From: Hemicordylus capensis
Lineage: Eukaryota > Chordata > Lepidosauria > Squamata > Cordylidae
DNA: 64,000 bases
Assembly (NCBI RefSeq): GCF_027244095.1
Contig: NC_069671.1
Location: forward strand, 9,367,982 to 9,431,981
Reading direction: 5' to 3'
Made by a program: the position numbers and the translations under genes. The notes beneath the pieces were generated by a model. The model saw only the letters and a program-made list of their open reading frames with translations. It had not been told where the DNA came from and did not search any database. Numbering within the stretch: position 1 is the stretch's first letter; every line of letters starts with the position of its first letter. Shown here one piece after another: positions 40,736-50,670 of the stretch.

Positions 40736-41080
40736 CCTGGCAAGGAGGGAGCAGAGCACAAATCCACTGGAGAGCAGCAGCCCTGCTTGCTGGAAGTAGA
40801 GCTGCAATTGCCACAGTGGGCACCCAGCAGTAGCCCTCCGTGCCCCTTTTCTTCCCGCCATGCACGGTGGTGATGGTAGCAGCGGCAGCGGCAGCAGCAG
40901 CCTCCCTGAGGGAGCAGGCCCAGGGTTGGCTGCCCTAAACCCACTGCTCAGCGACCACCGCAGATCTCTTTCTCCCCCTACCCGACTCCCAGCGGGTACT
41001 GGAACAAACTGGCCCGGTCTGGTCCGGGTCTGGTCTGGACATGAACCGAACCAAACCAGCCGGTTCCATGCACACCCCTA
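40736..41080. mobile_element. hAT-like MITE of the AACCGG family, right part
   Basis: The right end CCGGTTCCATGCACACCCCTA fits the family, preceded by CTGGCCCGGTCTGGTCCGGG and AACCGAACCAAACCAGCC. The left end is not recognisable; 40736-40955 may be interior or unrelated GC-rich sequence. Confidence 0.55.
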
Positions 41081-41099
41081 TTGTGTATAGTGTACACTC

Positions 41100-41335
41100 A
41101 GGCCTGATTCAGACATTATGCTGTACGAGTGCACAGATGCCTGTACACTCATACACATAATTGTGTGAATGACTGTACCTGTGTTCATTTTAAAAGTAAA
41201 TCTGGATCCAGGCCCTTCAAATGCCTGGTACAGATAGGAAGTGTACGTCTGTACCTGTGTTCAGCAGGACATGTGAATCTGTACCTGTGTACAGATCTGT
41301 AGCTGTACTCATTGTATGAGTGTTGGACATGACTT
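41100..41335 (+). repeat. Dispersed GTACAGGT-rich repeat, plus orientation
   Basis: CTGATTCAGACATTATGCTG, GAATGACTGTACCTGTGT, CAGGCCCTTCAAATGCCTGG, AGATAGGAAGTGTACGTCTG. Inverted counterpart of the copy at 3625-3880. Confidence 0.65.
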
Positions 41336-42415
41336 GGGGATGGGTCTTCATTGTGCAAGCGTGTTCTCCAGAACGTGTGACCAGCTCTAGAAAGAAGGGG
41401 AGATCAAGATAAAGAAATGTCCTCTGTTTCCCTTGTTGTTTTTTAAATGGCAGAACTTGCCTAAAAGAGAGAAAAGGGCAGTTTTCTCGCCTCAACAGCT
41501 GTCATAATATAAACGAGAATTACACCTCCCCATGGCAAACATTCTCGATCCACACTAGGATTTTTCAATTCGGCTTCCTATGGCTCTCCAGTGGTAGTAG
41601 CAAGTCTATATCATTATCAAGGAGGGAAGTGACCTATTGAAATGTCTCTGCTGAGACCTGGAGTTTTGAGCATTAATCTTCTTCTTTAAAGCCTAGCCTT
41701 TCCTTCCCGCAGCAGCAGGGGAAAGTCAACAAGCCCCGGTGAAATGAGTAGCCACAGATATGAGTGACTTCAGGGATTTTTGGTTTCCGTAAAATAATCG
41801 GAACGCGGCCATCCAGGCTCTGGCTGAATGACCCACGGGGCTGCAGAAATGCAGAGAGCAATGGATGTGTAGGTAAAGGCACAGCTGCTGGAAAATGGAG
41901 ATGGGAAGGATCTGGCTCCCAAATCCGCCTTCTGATGCTCCTCTGTGAATTACGGATCCTCTGGATGTATTCATGAATATTCTTAAATGCAAATTGCTTT
42001 GGGTACCCGTCTTGGCTGGAAAGCAGGGCATCAGCACACGAATGTGGTGTTCTCTCATCTTTAATCCAGCAATTATTTAGCAGATGTTTGATATTCAGAG
42101 TCAGCTTTGGACAACGCAGGATTATACAGTCACGATTTAATGGTACACAGTACCTGAAAGCTAGCATGCAGCAATAGATGACAGGAGCACTAATATTTCC
42201 TGTTGGGTGTATGCAGTGGTATATGACAGGATCTGACATGTAGCAGTTAATATATGAAGGCTTGATCGCAGATATGCAGCAACTCTCACACTGCATCTGT
42301 CTCTCTAGAGCTTGAAAATATTTGGGTCTACCTTTCAATCAAATAAGCTTCAACGCAGCTTACAAGGTTGGAGCTGAATTTCCTTCAGTACTAAATTTAA
42401 AAGAGGATTTAGTAT
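41336..42415. other. Unique sequence, candidate conserved non-coding DNA
   Basis: About 1.1 kb without recognised repeats. A 221-codon minus-strand open frame (41673-42338) has no domain and an unlikely composition; I do not call it a gene. 41900-42120 looks like balanced single-copy DNA. Confidence 0.35.
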
Positions 42416-42707
42416 CATAGGAACATAGGAAGCTGCCATATACTGAGTCAGACCCTTGACCCATCTAGCTCAGTATTGTCTACACAGACTGGCAGCGGTT
42501 TCTCCAAGGTTGCAGGCAGGAGACTCTCTCAGCCCTACCTTGGAGAAGCCGGGGAAGCAATGCAGATGCACTTCCTGGAGTGGCCCCATCCCCTAAGAGG
42601 AATATCTTACAGTGCTCACATCTTTCTCCCATTCAAATGCGAACAAGGGCGGACCCTGCTTAGCAAAGGGGACAATTCATGCTTGCTGCCCCAAACTAGC
42701 TCTCCTT
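42416..42707 (-). mobile_element. 5S-headed, CR1-tailed SINE
   Basis: Reversed copy from CATAGGAACATAGGAAGCTG to CAAACTAGCTCTCC, near full length. Confidence 0.9.
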
Positions 42708-42799
42708 CCCAAATGTTCTCCTTCCTCTGAATTTTTCAGATGATTTCTCCTGATTGATGTTTAGAACGTATTTAAAGCCATGCAAAATATAACCCCATG

Positions 42800-43190
42800 G
42801 CTCTAAGGACTACTATGACTACTATGGATATTTATATACTGCTTTTCAACAAATGTCCCCAAAGCAGTTTACACAGATAAATAAAAATGAGTTTTTAAAA
42901 ATGGATCCCTTTCCCCAAAGGGCTCACACCAGCAACAGCCACTGGAAGGATGTTGTGTTGGGGCTGGATAGGGCCAGTTGCTCTGATTGATTGATTGATT
43001 GATTGATTGATGAAGTGCCATCAAGTGGGTGTCAGCTCTTAGCGAACACATAGATAGATTCTCTCCAGGATGATCTGTCTTCCATTTGGCCTTGAAGGTA
43101 TCTCTGTGGTGCATCAGTTGCTTTACTCCTGATCAATAAAGAAAATTACCACTTTACAAAGGTCCCTCTTTGCTCAGTTAGTAGGGGAAC
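42800..43190 (-). mobile_element. L2-tailed dispersed repeat split by an RTE tail
   Basis: Left: TATACTGCTTTTCAACAAAT, CAAAGCAGTTTACACAGATA, CCACTGGAAGGATGTTGTGT. Right: ATCAATAAAGAAAATTACCA, AGGTCCCTCTTTGCTCAGTT. The RTE piece at 42982-43119 sits between. Confidence 0.8.
42982..43119 (-). mobile_element. RTE LINE 3' end, nested
   Basis: GATT repeats, then AAGTGCCATCAAGTGGGTGT, CTCTCCAGGATGATCTGTCT and TCTCTGTGGTGCATC, the same end as the RTE LINE at 12115. CAGTTGCTCT and CAGTTGCTTT flank it (9 of 10), a likely target duplication. Confidence 0.88.
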
Positions 43191-43192
43191 TA

Positions 43193-43400
43193 AGAACATA
43201 AGAGGAGAACTAAGAAGAACCCTGCTGGGCTGAGTCCAAGGCCTTTCTATTCCAGCATCCTGTTTCCTATGGTGGCCCACCAGATGCCTCTGGGAAGTCC
43301 ACAAGCCGGAGATGAAGGCATGCCCCCATCCTGCCTTTGCTCCCTGCAACTGGTATCTAGAGGCCCATGTCCCTCTGGTTGATAGACGCCAGAGTATCCT
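43193..43400 (-). mobile_element. CR1 LINE 3' end
   Basis: AACTAAGAACATAAGAGGAG, TCCAGCATCCTGTTTCCTAT, GGTGGCCCACCAGATGCCTC. 5' truncated. Confidence 0.85.
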
Positions 43401-43439
43401 CTTCCCCTATTCTTCTTCAGTCCCCCAGCAATATGCTAT

Positions 43440-44050
43440 CAAGTATTTATTTATTTAACATATTTGTATACCGCCCAAAATGCAAGTTCTCTGGGTAGTT
43501 TTCAGGAGAATAAAAACAACCGATAAAAAGATCAGAACGTTTCAACAATTAAAATTCAACTATTAAAACACAATTAAAACAGTATCTAATTAAGAGCCTG
43601 GGTGAACAAATGTGTCTTGACTGCCCTTTTGAAAGTTGTAAGAGATGGGGCGGTTCTTATTTCAGCAGGAAGTGTGTTCCAAAGCCTTGGGGCAGCAATG
43701 GAGAAGGCCCATCCCTGAGTAGCCAGCAGACAAGCTGGTGGCAAATGCAGAGGGACCTCTCCAGATGATCTCAATGGATGGTGTGGTTCATAGCAAAGAA
43801 GACATTCTCTTAAATACCCAGGGCCCAAGCTGTTTAGGGTTTTAGAGCTTACAACCAAAACTTTGTACTTTGCCCAGAAACTTATCGGCAGCCAGTGTAG
43901 ATCTTTTAAGATATGAGCGATATGGTCTCTCTGAGATGACCCAGAGACCAACCTGGCTGCTGCATTCTGGACTAACTGCAGTTTCCAGACTACGTACAAA
44001 GGCAGCCCCACATAGAGTGCATTGCAGTAGTCAAGTCCGGAGGTGACCGC
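43440..44050 (-). mobile_element. L2 LINE 3' end, older subfamily
   Basis: Reversed (AAAT) tail and terminal stem (TTTGTATACCGCCCAAAATG), 3' UTR, then ORF2 C-terminus. 5' truncated inside ORF2. Confidence 0.88.
43586..44011 (-). pseudogene. L2 ORF2 fragment, C-terminus
   Basis: An open stretch reads LQLVQNAAARLVSGSSQRDH, LKDLHWLPISFWAKYKVL, ETC-like LGPGYLRECLL and IAAPRLWNTLPAEIRTAPSL, ending HLFTQALN at the normal stop. It is the last 140 or so residues of the L2 protein; endonuclease and polymerase are missing. Confidence 0.88.
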
Positions 44051-44095
44051 AGATGTACTACTGTTCTGGGGTTGTCATTGAATCATGGTACGTGA

Positions 44096-44380
44096 TCAGG
44101 GAAGCAGCTTGCCTAGGGAGCAAGAGGCTTTTAGTTTGAATCCTCGCTGGTGTGTTTCCCAGACTGTGCCTAGTAAATATATATTTGTAGCCACCTATAT
44201 CAGGCAGCAGTGATATGGGAAGGTGTTGGAGGTCGATGCTCACTTCAGTGACAACGGCAAAGGCATAATCTAATACTGCGCAGGGGGAGGCAATGGAGAC
44301 CACTCCTGTATTCTTCCAAGAAAGCCACATGGCTCTGTGGTCGGCAGCGGTTGACACTGACTCGATGGCACAATCTGCTT
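44096..44380 (+). mobile_element. RTE-tailed tRNA-derived SINE
   Basis: GGGAAGCAGCTTGCCTAGGG, AGTTTGAATCCTCGCTGGTG, ATCAGGCAGCAGTGATATGG, GGTTGACACTGACTCGATGG. It carries an alternative middle (GTGCCTAGTAAATATATATT) and an extra block around 44230-44260. Confidence 0.85.
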
Positions 44381-44493
44381 CTTCTACAGGGTATTAAGAG
44401 GCACAATTATCATTCTATCTCTGCTTCTGAACATGGAACATGATGCACTATTGCAAACGTCAATGCAGATTCTGTACCCGATGACGATTTAGA

Positions 44494-45016
44494 TCCACTT
44501 CACAAAAGGTTGCCTATCCAGTTTTGTAGATAAGTGCTCTGAACATGCATTGTCAGTGCACAGGCAGGCAGAATTCTCCACCACGCCAGAGGGATATGGC
44601 TTCACACCTGCATAGTCAGGCTCATAACCAATTGGATGCCATCCTGTTGACCCCTGACGCTTTATTCCAGGTAAGCAAGCCAAACTGCATCTCTTATTTT
44701 GCAGATTAGTGTTCCCAACATACAATGACAGTGTACAGAGAGGCAGAATTCTCCATCCAACTTGAGGGATGTGGTTTCACAAATGCATTCTCGGACACAT
44801 CGCCTATCAGATTTCCTCCTGCTGACTTTTGATGGTTCATTCCAGGTAAGCAAGCGGAACTGCATATCTCATTTTGCGGATAAGTGTCCCCAACATAAAC
44901 TGTCAGTGTACGGAGAGGCAAAAATGCCTGCAAAACATGAGGGACGTGGTTTCACAAATGCACTCTCGGGCTCATAGCCTATTGGATTTCCTCCTGTTAA
45001 CTCCTGATGATTCCAG
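44494..45016. repeat. Tandem array, three copies of about 175 bp
   Basis: TTCCAG marks the copy ends at 44665, 44840 and 45011 (spacing 175 and 171). Shared words: AGTGTTCCCAACATACAATG-type, GTGTACAGAGAGGCA, GGTTTCACAAATGCA, CATAGCCTATTGGATTTCCT. The first two copies end TTCCAGGTAAGCAAGC, which matches a splice donor. No coding frame spans it convincingly. Confidence 0.85.
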
Positions 45017-45790
45017 GGAAGTGGGTGATTCTCAAATAATGTAATTTTCATCGGATGAAGTGTCCCCATTTTATGCCAGGAATAGCAAGCATTCTCAAAC
45101 CACTGCAGATGAAACTCTAGCTGTCTGTAGCTTTAACAAGAAAAGGAAGCCAACTCTCTCCCTTCCCTTCCAAGGCCCTCAAACTTATAAATTATAGCTC
45201 CAATTTTTTAAAAGCAGAACGCTAGGGGAGAGCTGGTTTCCACTGCCAACTGTAATTTATATTGCTCTTTGCATATTAATATTTGCCTCCCCAAGACAAA
45301 TGGAAGAGGGGAGACCACTTTATTCAGGCAACTGACAGGTCTAAACCTAGCCATCCAGAAGGATAATGAGTGCGAAAGCAGATAAAAATATATGCCAAGT
45401 AGGTTGAAAAGAATCACTGTTGCGATGGAATTTGGCGGGTCGTCTGAGTTGCCAGCCAGGGATGCACTCTCCTCCTTTCCTCCAGAGTGATTATGAGCCA
45501 GCAGTGTTACTTCTGATTAGAAACCTGGCATTTAGGGATGGCTGCTGAAAATACGGACTTGTCTTCTAGGAGCGCTGTTTGTACGTATGTTTCTAAATCT
45601 CTTTGCTCACACTATTGGGCAAAAAGGGGAAAGTCCAAAATGGTATCTTTGTCTGAAGAGAGATTAAGGACGTTGGGATGCGAAAAAACTTTCTGATGCA
45701 AATTATATGGTGCTTCTCTGTGGAAGAGTTTCAGAAATTCTCTTTTCAATTTTATTATGGAGGAATTTTGGTTCCAACCTTACTTGGATG
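45017..45790. other. Unique sequence, nothing recognised
   Basis: About 770 bp with balanced composition. No transposon or coding motif identified. Confidence 0.45.
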
Positions 45791-45798
45791 CTCTAAAT

Positions 45799-45934
45799 CA
45801 GGGATTCTCAACATTGGGTCTCCAGCTGTTATTGGACTTCAACTCCCATAATTCCCAAATAAAGGCCACAAGGGCTGGGGATTGTGGGAGTTGAAGTCCA
45901 ATAACAGCTGGAGACCCAACGTTGAGAATCTCTG
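45799..45934. mobile_element. hAT-like palindromic MITE, 136 bp, intact
   Basis: Ends CAGGGATTCTCAAC and GTTGAGAATCTCTG with perfect 8-bp duplication CTCTAAAT (45791-45798 and 45935-45942). The two halves pair along most of their length (TTGGACTTCAACTCCCATAA with TGTGGGAGTTGAAGTCCAAT). Confidence 0.95.
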
Positions 45935-45977
45935 CTCTAAATCACACTTATCTAATGTGATCTATGATTCCTTATTC

Positions 45978-46335
45978 AGGGGAAGGATTATATCTCAGTG
46001 GCAGAGCATCTCCTTTGCATGCAGAAGGTCCCAGGTTCAATCTCCAGGTTCATCTCCAGATAGAGCTAGGAAATATATCCCTGGCTAACCCTGGAGAAAA
46101 AACTGCCAGTAATAATTGACAGCATTGGCCTATGTGGAGCAATAGTCTGGAACGTCGGAAACTGCCTTATACTGAGTTAGACCATTGGTCCATCTAGCTC
46201 AGGATTGTCTACACAGCCTGGCTGTGACTTCTCCAGGGTTGCAGTCAGGAATCTCTCTCAGCCCTATCTGGAGATGCCAGAGAGGGAACTTGGAACCTTC
46301 TGCAGAAGCTCTTCCTAGAACATGCTCTTCCTTCT
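45978..46335. mobile_element. Two CR1-type SINEs, head to head fashion
   Basis: 45978-46150 plus: tRNA head with TATCTCAGTGGCAGAGCATC, loop TTTGCAT and B box GGTTCAATCTC, then worn body. 46155-46335 minus: CR1-like tail, body and GGAACTTGGAACCTTCTGCA. Confidence 0.8.
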
Positions 46336-46342
46336 CTCCTAG

Positions 46343-46775
46343 AGAGGAGAGCTGGTCTTGTGGCAGCAAGCATGACTTGTTCCCTTAGCTAAGTAGGGTC
46401 CGACCTGATTGCATATGAATGGGAGAATAGAAGTGTGAGCACTGTAAGAGATTCCCCTCAGGGGATGGAGCAGAAGGTTCCACGTTCCCTCCCTGGCAGC
46501 ATCTCCAAGATCGGGCTGAGAGAGATCCCTGCCTGCAACCTTGGAGAAGCCACTGCCAATCTGTGAAGACAATACTGGACTAGATAGACCAGGGATTCTC
46601 AAACTTGGGTCCTCAGATGTTTTTGGACTTCAACTCCCATAATCCCCAGTCCCAGTGGCCTCTGGTTGGGGATCATGGGAGCTGAAGTCCAAAAACATCT
46701 GAGGACCCAAGTTTGAGAATCCCTGAGATAGACCAATGGTCTGACTCAGTATATGGCTCAGTATATGGCTTCCTA
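46343..46775 (+). mobile_element. 5S-headed, CR1-tailed SINE split by a MITE
   Basis: GAGGAGAGCTGGTCTTGTGG to CTAGATAGAC, then the 136-bp MITE, then CAATGGTCTGACTCAGTATA and the tail, with ATATGGCTCAGT duplicated near the end. Confidence 0.9.
46590..46725. mobile_element. hAT-like palindromic MITE, 136 bp, nested in a SINE
   Basis: Ends CAGGGATTCTCAAAC and GTTTGAGAATCCCTG, perfect 8-bp duplication AGATAGAC (46582-46589 and 46726-46733), and nearly perfect pairing of the halves. Same length as the 45799 copy. Confidence 0.95.
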
Positions 46776-46784
46776 TGTTCCCAA

Positions 46785-46953
46785 CAGCCCCCGTCCCCTA
46801 AAGGGAATATCTTATAGTGCTCACACATGTAGTCTCCCATTCAAATGCAAACCAGGGTGGACCCTACTCAACAAAGGGGACCATTCATACTTGCTACCAC
46901 AAGACCAGCTCTCCAACCAGTCTGACTAGGATTCATTAATGGACCTATCCAAA
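46785..46953 (-). mobile_element. 5S SINE head half and CR1 scrap
   Basis: 46785-46913: GGGAATATCTTATAGTGCTC to CCACAAGACCAGCTCTCC. 46917-46953: GTCTGACTAGGATTCATTAA, a CR1 scrap. Confidence 0.75.
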
Positions 46954-47084
46954 GGGACACATTTTACTCCAGGGCTGTGTGAGGAACCCATAGAAAATAA
47001 GCTCCCCCAGAAGCACTGTGAAGTATACCTGAGCAGGACTGCAGGCTTCCTTGGAGTAAAAACCAGAATAATTCTGGTCTTCCA

Positions 47085-47465
47085 AGACTGGTGCAGTGGG
47101 GAAGCCACTTGCCTAGAATGCAAGAGGCTGTGAGTTCAAATCCCCACTGGTATGCTTCCCAGACTGTGCCTAGTAAACACACATATATTTGTAGTCACCT
47201 GCTAACTTGGCAAGGAGGCAACTTTTAATGTGGTGATTCTCTTTATTTAGCAGGGGGAGAGTAACTGGTCCTATCCACCCCCAGCACAGGACTTCCAGTG
47301 ACTGTGGCTGGTGTCTATCTGATGTTTCTTTTTAGAATGTGAGCCCTTTGGGGACAGGGATTCAACTTATTTATGTATTATTTCTCTGTGTAAACCACCC
47401 TGAGCCATTTTTGGGAAGGCAGTATAGAAATTGAAATTGTAACAAACAACAACAACAACAACAAT
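47085..47465 (+). mobile_element. tRNA-headed repeat with L2-type tail
   Basis: Head GTGCAGTGGGGAAGCCACTT with B box GAGTTCAAATCCCC as in the RTE-tailed SINE, then GTGCCTAGTAAACACACATA and the L2-tailed repeat body, ending in the stem AAACCACCCTGAGCCATTTT...GGCAGTATAGAAATT and CAA repeats. It shows the same head joined to a different tail. Confidence 0.75.
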
Positions 47466-47509
47466 AGTATCAGGCAGCAGCGATATAGGAAGGTGCTGAA
47501 AAAGACATC

Positions 47510-48009
47510 GGGGCTATTCCCATGAGCTGCAAAAATTGGGCTAGGAGAGCCTAGCCCAATTTTTGCAGATCGTCAGAACCACCGGGCTCGGCTGCAAGCC
47601 CGGTGGTTCTGAAGTGGGTAACCCGCTCAAGAACCCCGGCCCCAAAACCAGGTTTGCGGAGAGAGCGCTCCACAAACCTGGTTTTTTGAATCGTGAGTCG
47701 CCGCGGCGCAGCTTTGTGCCATGCCTACTCACGAGTAGTCCCCTGGAGGGGAGGCAAAAAGCTGCCTCCCAGCTCCGGGGGTCTCCCCGGTATGCCCTGC
47801 GTGCTCGCGCAGGGCATACTGGGGTTTCCGAGGGCCACGTGGCCCCTGAGCTCCCCAGCCCCTGCCAGCTCCGTCTTGGAGCCGGCCATCGTGTGGGCGG
47901 CCGATCCAGCTGCCCAGGGCTCCCTCCCCACTCGTGAGCGGGGAAAGCAGGCTTAGCCTGCTCTTCCCACTCACCGCCCCAAACCGGGTCTCACGGATCG
48001 TGAGATCCA
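47510..48009. mobile_element. Multi-hairpin foldback element, copy 1
   Basis: About 500 bp, GC-rich, built from consecutive stem-loops: 19-bp perfect stem 47527-47545/47550-47568; 16-bp 47573-47588/47597-47612; 13-bp 47644-47656/47673-47685; 7-bp 47692-47698/47727-47733; 11-bp 47791-47801/47808-47818; a 14-bp palindrome 47832-47845; 20-bp (two mismatches) 47934-47953/47955-47974; a 7-bp end stem near 47989-48006. The left end is GGGGCTATTCCCA. No protein. It duplicates a CATC of the host SINE. A second copy in reverse lies at 55951-56449. Confidence 0.85.
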
Positions 48010-48083
48010 GTCCATCATCTCATACTGCATGGGAGGAGGCAATGGTAAACCCCTCCTGTACTCTACCAAGAAAACCAAATGGA

Positions 48084-48160
48084 TATAACCACCCTGAACC
48101 ATTTTTGGAAGGGCAGTATAGAAAATGAATGAATGAATGAATAAATAAATAAATAAATAT
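48084..48160 (+). mobile_element. L2 tail nested in a SINE
   Basis: ACCACCCTGAACCATTTTTG, AGGGCAGTATAGAAAATGAA and GAAT/AAAT repeats: a terminal stem and tail of the L2 type with almost nothing upstream. Confidence 0.7.
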
Positions 48161-48203
48161 ATGTGATTGCCAGGAGTCGATGTCGACTCGACGGCACAAT
48201 CTT

Positions 48204-48966
48204 TCTTTCCTTTTCTAGGACCTAATTTTTAACAACTGTTCTAAGGCTTAACTAAAAAACTCAAGGTGACCTTTCTTGGCAAGTGAAATTAAAGTGAGGG
48301 TTGTGGAGGCATAACAAGGGTATAAAGTTAACTCAGTGCAGTTAACCTTATGAAAAGAGTTCTCCATTAGGAATTCTCTCTCTGATCTGTTCACAGTTCT
48401 TTGGATTTGAGGGGATGGTCCTCTCGACCCCACGATGAAACTTGTAAGCTCAAAGATGACAAAGCTCTCTCCTTTTATTGGGAGGCCAATTTCTTTGATG
48501 CCCTTTTGATATTTAAATTGTATTCAGTCACCTCACAAGGGCAGAATTGATTGAGATATTCTCCTTGCAGGGCATAGACTGCATTAATGCTTACATCTGT
48601 GATTATGCCTGGCCCACATAGGACATCGGATGAGGCCTAAAGGAGCCGTCAGAACTGATCCAGTAGAACTGAGATCCGGCAATAGCAGAAAAATACGGTG
48701 CTTGTCAGTTAGGATGAATTGAGAAACTGCAGGCAATGAAGCTGGCACCTCACCAAATTTCAAGCTTCCCATGAACTCGGCTCAAATTAGGAACACTCTT
48801 TGCAACCTACAGCTGATGATATATGGTGTCTCAAACAGCCAACAGGATAAAATCCTTTGGTTCTGCCTGTCAACAGCCTCGCCTAGAGATCGCGATAGCT
48901 GGGCGCTTGATAGTGGTTTTGGTGAGCCAAGGAGCAGGATGTGGGCAGATTCGGAGAAATGGAAGA
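48204..48966. other. Unique sequence, nothing recognised
   Basis: About 760 bp with no transposon recognised and no coding motif. Confidence 0.45.
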
Positions 48967-49252
48967 AAGAGAGCTGGCCTTGTGGTAGTGAGCATTAATT
49001 GTGTCCCTTTGCGAAGCAAGGTCCACCTTGGTTTGCATTTGGATGGGCGACTGCATATGAGTGCTGTAAGTTCTTCCCCGCAGGGGATGGAGCCACAGCT
49101 TTGTGGAAGAGAAGGTTCAAGGGCCACGCCCTGGCAGGATCTACAGGTGAGGCTGGAAGAGACTTCTGCCCTAAAACCTTGGAATGCTGCTGCCAGTCAG
49201 TGTGGGCAAGATGGACCAATGGTCGGATTCTGAATAAGGCAGCTTCCTATGA
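48967..49252 (+). mobile_element. 5S-headed, CR1-tailed SINE, diverged
   Basis: GAGAGCTGGCCTTGTGGTAG, TTTGCGAAGCAAGGTCCACC, TTTGCATTTGGATGGGCGAC (closer to 5S rRNA than most copies), tail AAGGCAGCTTCCTATG. Confidence 0.85.
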
Positions 49253-49304
49253 AACCTCAGACCATGTGGCAGGCTTCAACGACTCTCCATATCCCTTCTT
49301 TTTA

Positions 49305-49910
49305 TTTCTTTGTTTTATTTATTTGATTGTTCAATTTCTATCTATCTGATTTATATAGTGCCACCCCAAAAGTGGCTCAATTAATCAAAACTATAATCAA
49401 TTAAAGTTTTTATCAAAATTAAAACAAAACAAGTAATCAAAACAATTAACTAATACAGCTTTTCATTAAAATAATCTCAAAGCGGTTTACAATATAGTTA
49501 AAACAATGCACAATTAAAATACAAAAAGTAGAGCTATTAATATAAATATAAAAATAATCTTTATATAAAAATTTCAAAGCCTCTATAAAACAGTACTACA
49601 TAAAACACAGAGCATCAGCAGTAAAAACTAATCACATTTAAAAACCTGGGTGAAGAGCCATGCCTTTACTTGTTTCCTAAAAACTGTGGTGGAAGCTGAA
49701 GAGCGAATGGCAGCCGGGAGAGCATTCCAAAGCCTGGGGCCATGACTGAGAAGGCCCTGTCCTGTGTGCTCAACTGCTGAGCCTCTTTCTCTGTTGGCAT
49801 GAGGAGCAGAGCCCCCTCCGACGATCTTATCCAATGGGCCGAAACCCTTGGGAGCAGACAGTCCTTCAGATATCCAGGGCCCAAACCATTTTTGAAGGTT
49901 TGCAATAGAA
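49305..49910 (-). mobile_element. L2 LINE 3' end
   Basis: Reversed tail and A/T-rich UTR, then coding: the minus strand reads SHGPRLWNALPAAIRSS and NGLGPGYLKDCLLPRV in separate frames. Closer to the intact L2 at the window start than the 43.4 kb copy. 5' truncated, with frameshifts. Confidence 0.85.
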
Positions 49911-50660
49911 AAAAATATGCCATATGGCTCACCAGCAACCCTCTGTGGGACTGAGATCCCGCGTTGTCTCATCCTGATCTAAGGTAACCCTTTGTGACTC
50001 CATTTCAATCTCTTTCCTCATCCGGAAGAAAGTAAATGTCCTTCTTTCTCTTGAAAAAGGCCTCACTGTTGTCAATCTCTTACAGCAGACCCAAGAACCA
50101 CCACTGAGAATGGATTGCCTACTATGAGACACCTCTTGGATTTAATTTATGCCGTCTGGTGAGTTATCAGACTTTCCCACATTTGTCACGTTGCGGTGCC
50201 TTAATTTTTGGACTCTGATCCAAATGCTCTCCAATCGTCTCCCAAGCCGCTGATAAATTATTTGGCAGCCAGATACTACCCCCTGCAGTGATAGACTATG
50301 TTGGTTCATACATTGCTAGGATTAGGTCAGATAAAACATGCTGCCCTCCATGTTTTGAAAGGCAAAATTGTATTCCAGGACCTTGCAAGCCCTACAAAAT
50401 CAAATGCGTGGATTGCTGTGCCAGTCGCCTCGGCAACCCCAAAAGTTGCTTTTCTGGAATTTCCTGTTGAAATGCTAATATGATTGTTACTAGGCAGAAG
50501 CATAGATGAATAACTCGGCCTTCATTAGCATGAAGAACAGAGCCTCTTCTTAGCATCAGCTATCCTGACTGGTTTTTCACCAGCCCAGGTCCAAATTGTC
50601 CAGAGAATGGAAGTGAGGAACACTGAGTTGGCTAGGAATGTAGGACTGGTGGCCTCCCTT
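49911..50660. other. Unique sequence, candidate conserved non-coding DNA
   Basis: 50150-50520 is repeat-free, balanced text (GCCGCTGATAAATTATTTGG, GTCAGATAAAACATGCTGCC, TGAAATGCTAATATGATTGT). It is one of the best candidates here for conserved non-coding DNA. A 60-codon cysteine-rich frame (50288-50470) occurs, but without supporting context. Confidence 0.35.
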
Positions 50661-50670
50661 GCACTTGGTA

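Larger units (their letters stand above)
47466..48203 (+). mobile_element. RTE-tailed SINE split by two insertions
   Basis: GGCAGCAGCGATATAGGAAG before 47510, CATCATCTCATACTGCATGG and GGCAATGGTAAACCCCTCCT after 48012, and AGGAGTCGATGTCGACTCGA at the end (48171-48190). A multi-hairpin element and an L2 tail (48084-48160) lie inside. Confidence 0.85.

Noticed and set aside
41673-42338. 221-codon minus-strand open frame as a gene
   Set aside because: No domain, no splice or promoter context, and a neighbouring frame is equally open. Most likely chance in single-copy DNA.
50288-50470. Cysteine-rich 60-codon frame as a small secreted peptide
   Set aside because: No signal peptide, no regular cysteine spacing of a known toxin or defensin family, and an overlapping frame is open too.
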